A stretch of 9,312 nt of DNA, from contig JABFSV010000167.1 in NCBI GenBank assembly GCA_013140405.1, positions 1-9,312 of the forward strand, written 5' to 3'. Positions 7,587 to 9,312 of the stretch are shown here, piece by piece (position 1 is the stretch's first letter; each line of letters begins with the position of its first letter). The translations under genes and the position numbers were made by a program. The DNA comes from Methyloglobulus sp. Lineage in GTDB: Bacteria; Pseudomonadota; Gammaproteobacteria; Methylococcales; Methylomonadaceae. Under the pieces are notes generated by a model. That model was not told where the DNA came from. It worked only from the letters and a program-made list of their open reading frames with translations, and did not search any database.

Positions 7587-8972
7587 ATGAATCGATACTT
7601 TTGGGTACTGATACACCGCTATGTCGGGCTAACAATGGCGTTGTTCCTTATTGTAGCCGGATTGACCGGAAGCATCTTGGCTTTTTATGATGAACTAGAT
7701 GACTGGCTTAATCCGGAATGCTCCCGTGGACATACTCGGATCGCCCTGCAAGACAAGCCGCTGCTCAATGCCTTCGAGTTGTGCGAACGTGCACTTATGT
7801 CAGTGTCCCATGCACGGATCACAAACATTGATTTAGAAGTAAAACCTGACGAAGCCTATACCGTTTACCTTGAGCCCAGTATTGAACCAGCCATCGGGCA
7901 ACCTTATCCACTAGATTTTGATACGCTCAAACTTAACCCTTACACCGGAACTGAGGTTGCCCGTAGTAAAACTTTTGGCGGCGCACCTGGCGAATTTCAA
8001 TTTCCGATAACTCGCAAAAATATCTTAGCTTTTATCTATGCTTTACATTTTAATCTTGCCTTGGGTGAAACTGGCGGGTTGGTGTTCGGTGTTGTCGCGT
8101 TGGCCTGGACGATGGATTGTTTTGTGGGGTTTTATTTGACGTTTCCGCCTAGGCGGAAACAATCGCTTTCTTTGATTGAGAATGCTGTTAAAGCCCTCTC
8201 CAGAGGGAGAGGGTTGGGTGAGGGGAAATTAAAAGGCAGTTTTTTTATTGAACCCCCTCATCCTAACCTTCTCCCTCAAGGGAGAAGGAGTAGGACTTTT
8301 TGGCAACGCTGGAAATCCGCTTGGCTTATCAAATGGCCTGCTTCTGCCTCACGCGTAAACTTCGATTTGCACCGGGCTTCTGGCCTGTGGGTTTGGATCA
8401 TGCTGTTCATCATTGCCTGGTCGAGCGTCATGTTCAATTTGCCCCAGGTTTACAATCCGGTAATGGGGGTATTGTTTAAACACCCTCCTGAACACAGTCA
8501 GCAGACGGTGCTACCAGTAACTCGGCCTGTAACTCCCGCCGATTTCCGCAAGGCACATGCCATCGGCAAGCGGCTCATGGCCGAACAAGCCAAATTGCAT
8601 GGGTTCACAGTCAAACGGGAGGGATGGGTTCAATATGTTGAGGACGATTGGTTGTTTCACTACAGTGTAAATAGTGACCGGGATGTTTCAGGCCAATGGG
8701 CGCAAACTTCCATCTCTTTTGATGCCAGCACTGGCAAATTAGCGCAGCTAAGACCGCTACCCACGGGTGAGTATTCTGGATTAACACTGCAATACTGGCT
8801 CTGGACTTTGCACATGGCTCGGATTTGGGGCTTGCCCTACAAGCTGTTCGTCTGTTTCATGGGCTTGGTGACTACCATGCTATCTGTTACAGGCATTTAT
8901 ATTTGGTACAAGAAGCACCGGGCAGCGCGGCTGAAGCGGAAGATGTCGAAATATCAGGGGATTGTAACGTGA
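7587..8972 (+). CDS. PepSY-domain inner-membrane protein, putative siderophore reductase (copy 2)
   Basis: A paralogue of the 3345-4625 product, 461 residues, with the same plan: four membrane helices (about 12-34, 163-185, 264-286 and 413-440), the same conserved histidines (H10, H154, H262 and H409) and two periplasmic PepSY-like segments. The start MNRYFWVLIHRY aligns with copy 1; the only purine-rich stretch upstream, AGGA at 7565-7568, is too distant to be a good ribosome site. It follows receptor 2 by 124 bp. The protein is 35 residues longer than copy 1. Twenty-nine of these lie between helices 2 and 3 and come from a palindromic repeat read in frame (about residues 203-234); the rest are mainly a different C-terminal tail. 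The insertion falls in what should be the cytoplasmic loop, just before the conserved FWQRW, and keeps the reading frame, so the protein may still work. Inferred role: reduction or handling of the ferric siderophore taken up by receptor 2. Confidence 0.87.
   Translation: MNRYFWVLIHRYVGLTMALFLIVAGLTGSILAFYDELDDWLNPECSRGHTRIALQDKPLLNAFELCERALMSVSHARITNIDLEVKPDEAYTVYLEPSIEPAIGQPYPLDFDTLKLNPYTGTEVARSKTFGGAPGEFQFPITRKNILAFIYALHFNLALGETGGLVFGVVALAWTMDCFVGFYLTFPPRRKQSLSLIENAVKALSRGRGLGEGKLKGSFFIEPPHPNLLPQGRRSRTFWQRWKSAWLIKWPASASRVNFDLHRASGLWVWIMLFIIAWSSVMFNLPQVYNPVMGVLFKHPPEHSQQTVLPVTRPVTPADFRKAHAIGKRLMAEQAKLHGFTVKREGWVQYVEDDWLFHYSVNSDRDVSGQWAQTSISFDASTGKLAQLRPLPTGEYSGLTLQYWLWTLHMARIWGLPYKLFVCFMGLVTTMLSVTGIYIWYKKHRAARLKRKMSKYQGIVT
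8194..8288. repeat. REP-like/MITE-like palindromic element inside PepSY copy 2
   Basis: The element of about 95 bp is built of two hairpins in a larger inverted repeat. Left hairpin: CCCTCTCC (8194-8201) with GGAGAGGG (8206-8213), loop AGAG. Right hairpin: CCTTCTCCC (8267-8275) with GGGAGAAGG (8280-8288), loop TCAA. The inner flanks GGTTGGGTGAGGGG (8212-8225) and CCCCTCATCCTAACC (8254-8268) are also imperfect inverse complements. This composition matches a widespread family of intergenic palindromes in Proteobacteria whose translation gives PHPN.LPQG-type peptides; here the in-frame product includes PHPNLLPQGRR (residues 224-234). The matching position of PepSY copy 1 has no such element. Confidence 0.85.
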
Positions 8973-9208
8973 ACACAAAACGAGTCAGTATCGACATTGA
9001 GAAATTGCTTAGCCTACCCTTTGCTAAACGCAACGGTGTACCCAAGGGCACTTGTGACCTTAAGGTTATAAAGGCAAATATAACTTGTCCGCCTTACCCA
9101 ACCGGGGAGAAGTTGATGTGCCTTATCGCGCCCGTTCTTCCCGCAATACCTCGCGCAAGGCTTCTTTCACGCTGTCCGCTTCAAGCCCACGGCGCAGGGT
9201 TTCGTTGA
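8969..9208 (+). CDS. Doubtful small ORF overlapping the end of PepSY copy 2
   Basis: A GTG at 8969 overlaps the TGA of the preceding gene (GTGA arrangement) and is preceded by GGGGA at 8957-8961 with a 7-nt spacer, the best-looking ribosome site in the window. It would give 79 residues starting VNTKRVSIDIEKLLSLPF. I recognise no domain. Its second half runs antisense through the antitoxin gene at 9123 and upward, and the residues there (rich in P, R, L and A) look like a shadow frame. It may be the start of a once longer third gene of the operon that was cut when the toxin-antitoxin segment arrived, or simply chance. Confidence 0.2.
   Translation: MNTKRVSIDIEKLLSLPFAKRNGVPKGTCDLKVIKANITCPPYPTGEKLMCLIAPVLPAIPRARLLSRCPLQAHGAGFR
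9057..9086. other. Overlapping dyads in the convergent intergenic gap
   Basis: A perfect palindrome ACCTTAAGGT at 9057-9066 overlaps an inverted repeat GTTATA (9065-9070) / TATAAC (9079-9084) with an 8-nt loop, extendable to AAGGTTATA/TATAACTT with one wobble. They lie between the convergent PepSY and antitoxin genes, where a terminator would be expected, but the stems are AT-rich and lack a clean T run. Confidence 0.25.
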
Positions 9209-9312
9209 TGAGGGTTTGGTATCCTCGCCCACCGGCCTTGGCCTTGTAGGCTTTGACAATGGCTTCATCCAGCATGATCGTAATGCGCTGTTTGCCTAGG
9301 TTAAGTTCCGGC
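9123..9312 (-). CDS. BrnA/CopG-like ribbon-helix-helix antitoxin, C-terminal part (5' end outside window)
   Basis: On the minus strand an open frame enters from the right edge and stops with TAA at 9125-9123, giving 62 visible residues. The visible part contains a ribbon-helix-helix signature: strand KQRITIMLD, a first helix around EAIVKAYKAKA, then GGRGYQTLINETLRRGL, followed by a charged C-terminal helix (VKEALREVLREERAR). The GYQTLIN.TLR stretch is typical of BrnA-type antitoxins (DUF4415), which bind DNA as dimers, neutralise a BrnT RNase toxin and repress their own operon. In such pairs the toxin gene usually precedes the antitoxin, so it would lie beyond 9312. The N-terminal 20-40 residues and the start codon are missing. 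A stand-alone CopG-type repressor is the main alternative. The gene converges on the PepSY gene and ends 150 bp from it. Confidence 0.8.
   Translation of the reverse strand, partial: PELNLGKQRITIMLDEAIVKAYKAKAGGRGYQTLINETLRRGLEADSVKEALREVLREERAR

Noticed and set aside
8194..8288. CRISPR repeat or rho-independent terminator for the palindromic element in PepSY copy 2.
   Set aside because: There is a single element without spaced direct repeats, and it lies in the middle of an intact reading frame. The REP-like explanation fits better.
8825..8968. In-frame extension of the small downstream ORF back into PepSY copy 2.
   Set aside because: This part is an alternative frame of well-supported PepSY coding sequence. 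Only the GTG at 8969 has its own ribosome site.

Overview
The window looks like a chromosomal iron-acquisition locus of a Gram-negative bacterium, most likely a gammaproteobacterium. Outer-membrane TonB-dependent receptors, a FecR-type sigma regulator and a REP-like palindrome that translates as PHPNLLPQGRR all fit this. A relative of the methanotrophs (Methylococcales) is a guess from general style only, since nothing here fixes the taxonomy.

Layout, left to right: (1) the C-terminal part of a FecR anti-sigma/sigma-regulator gene (1-545, + strand, cut by the left edge); (2) a 132-bp intergenic region with a possible promoter and a perfect 10-bp palindrome; (3) a TonB-dependent siderophore receptor with an N-terminal STN signalling domain (678-3287); (4) a four-helix PepSY membrane protein resembling inner-membrane siderophore reductases (3345-4625); (5) a 269-bp gap holding an antisense relic of a VapC-like PIN toxin (4674-4799); (6) a second STN-containing receptor (4895-7462); (7) a second PepSY protein (7587-8972) carrying an in-frame palindromic repeat; (8) a short convergent gap with a doubtful small ORF; (9) on the minus strand, the C-terminal part of a BrnA/CopG-like ribbon-helix-helix antitoxin that runs off the right edge (9123-9312).

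How it works together (inference from the families): a ligand, probably a ferric siderophore, binds a receptor at the cell surface. The STN domain passes the signal through the periplasm to FecR, which controls an iron-starvation ECF sigma factor, presumably encoded just left of the window, and that sigma factor transcribes the receptor genes. The receptor imports the ferric siderophore using TonB energy, and the PepSY protein probably reduces it or handles it in the inner membrane or periplasm.

The main structural point is that the receptor plus PepSY pair is present twice in tandem. The copies are very similar from the TonB box into the plug but clearly diverged in the STN domain and in surface-loop regions. 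Toxin-antitoxin material lies at the seam between the copies and beyond the second copy. I see no clearly new class of system. The most useful observations are the mosaic duplication, the toxin relic and the repeat insertion inside a coding sequence.
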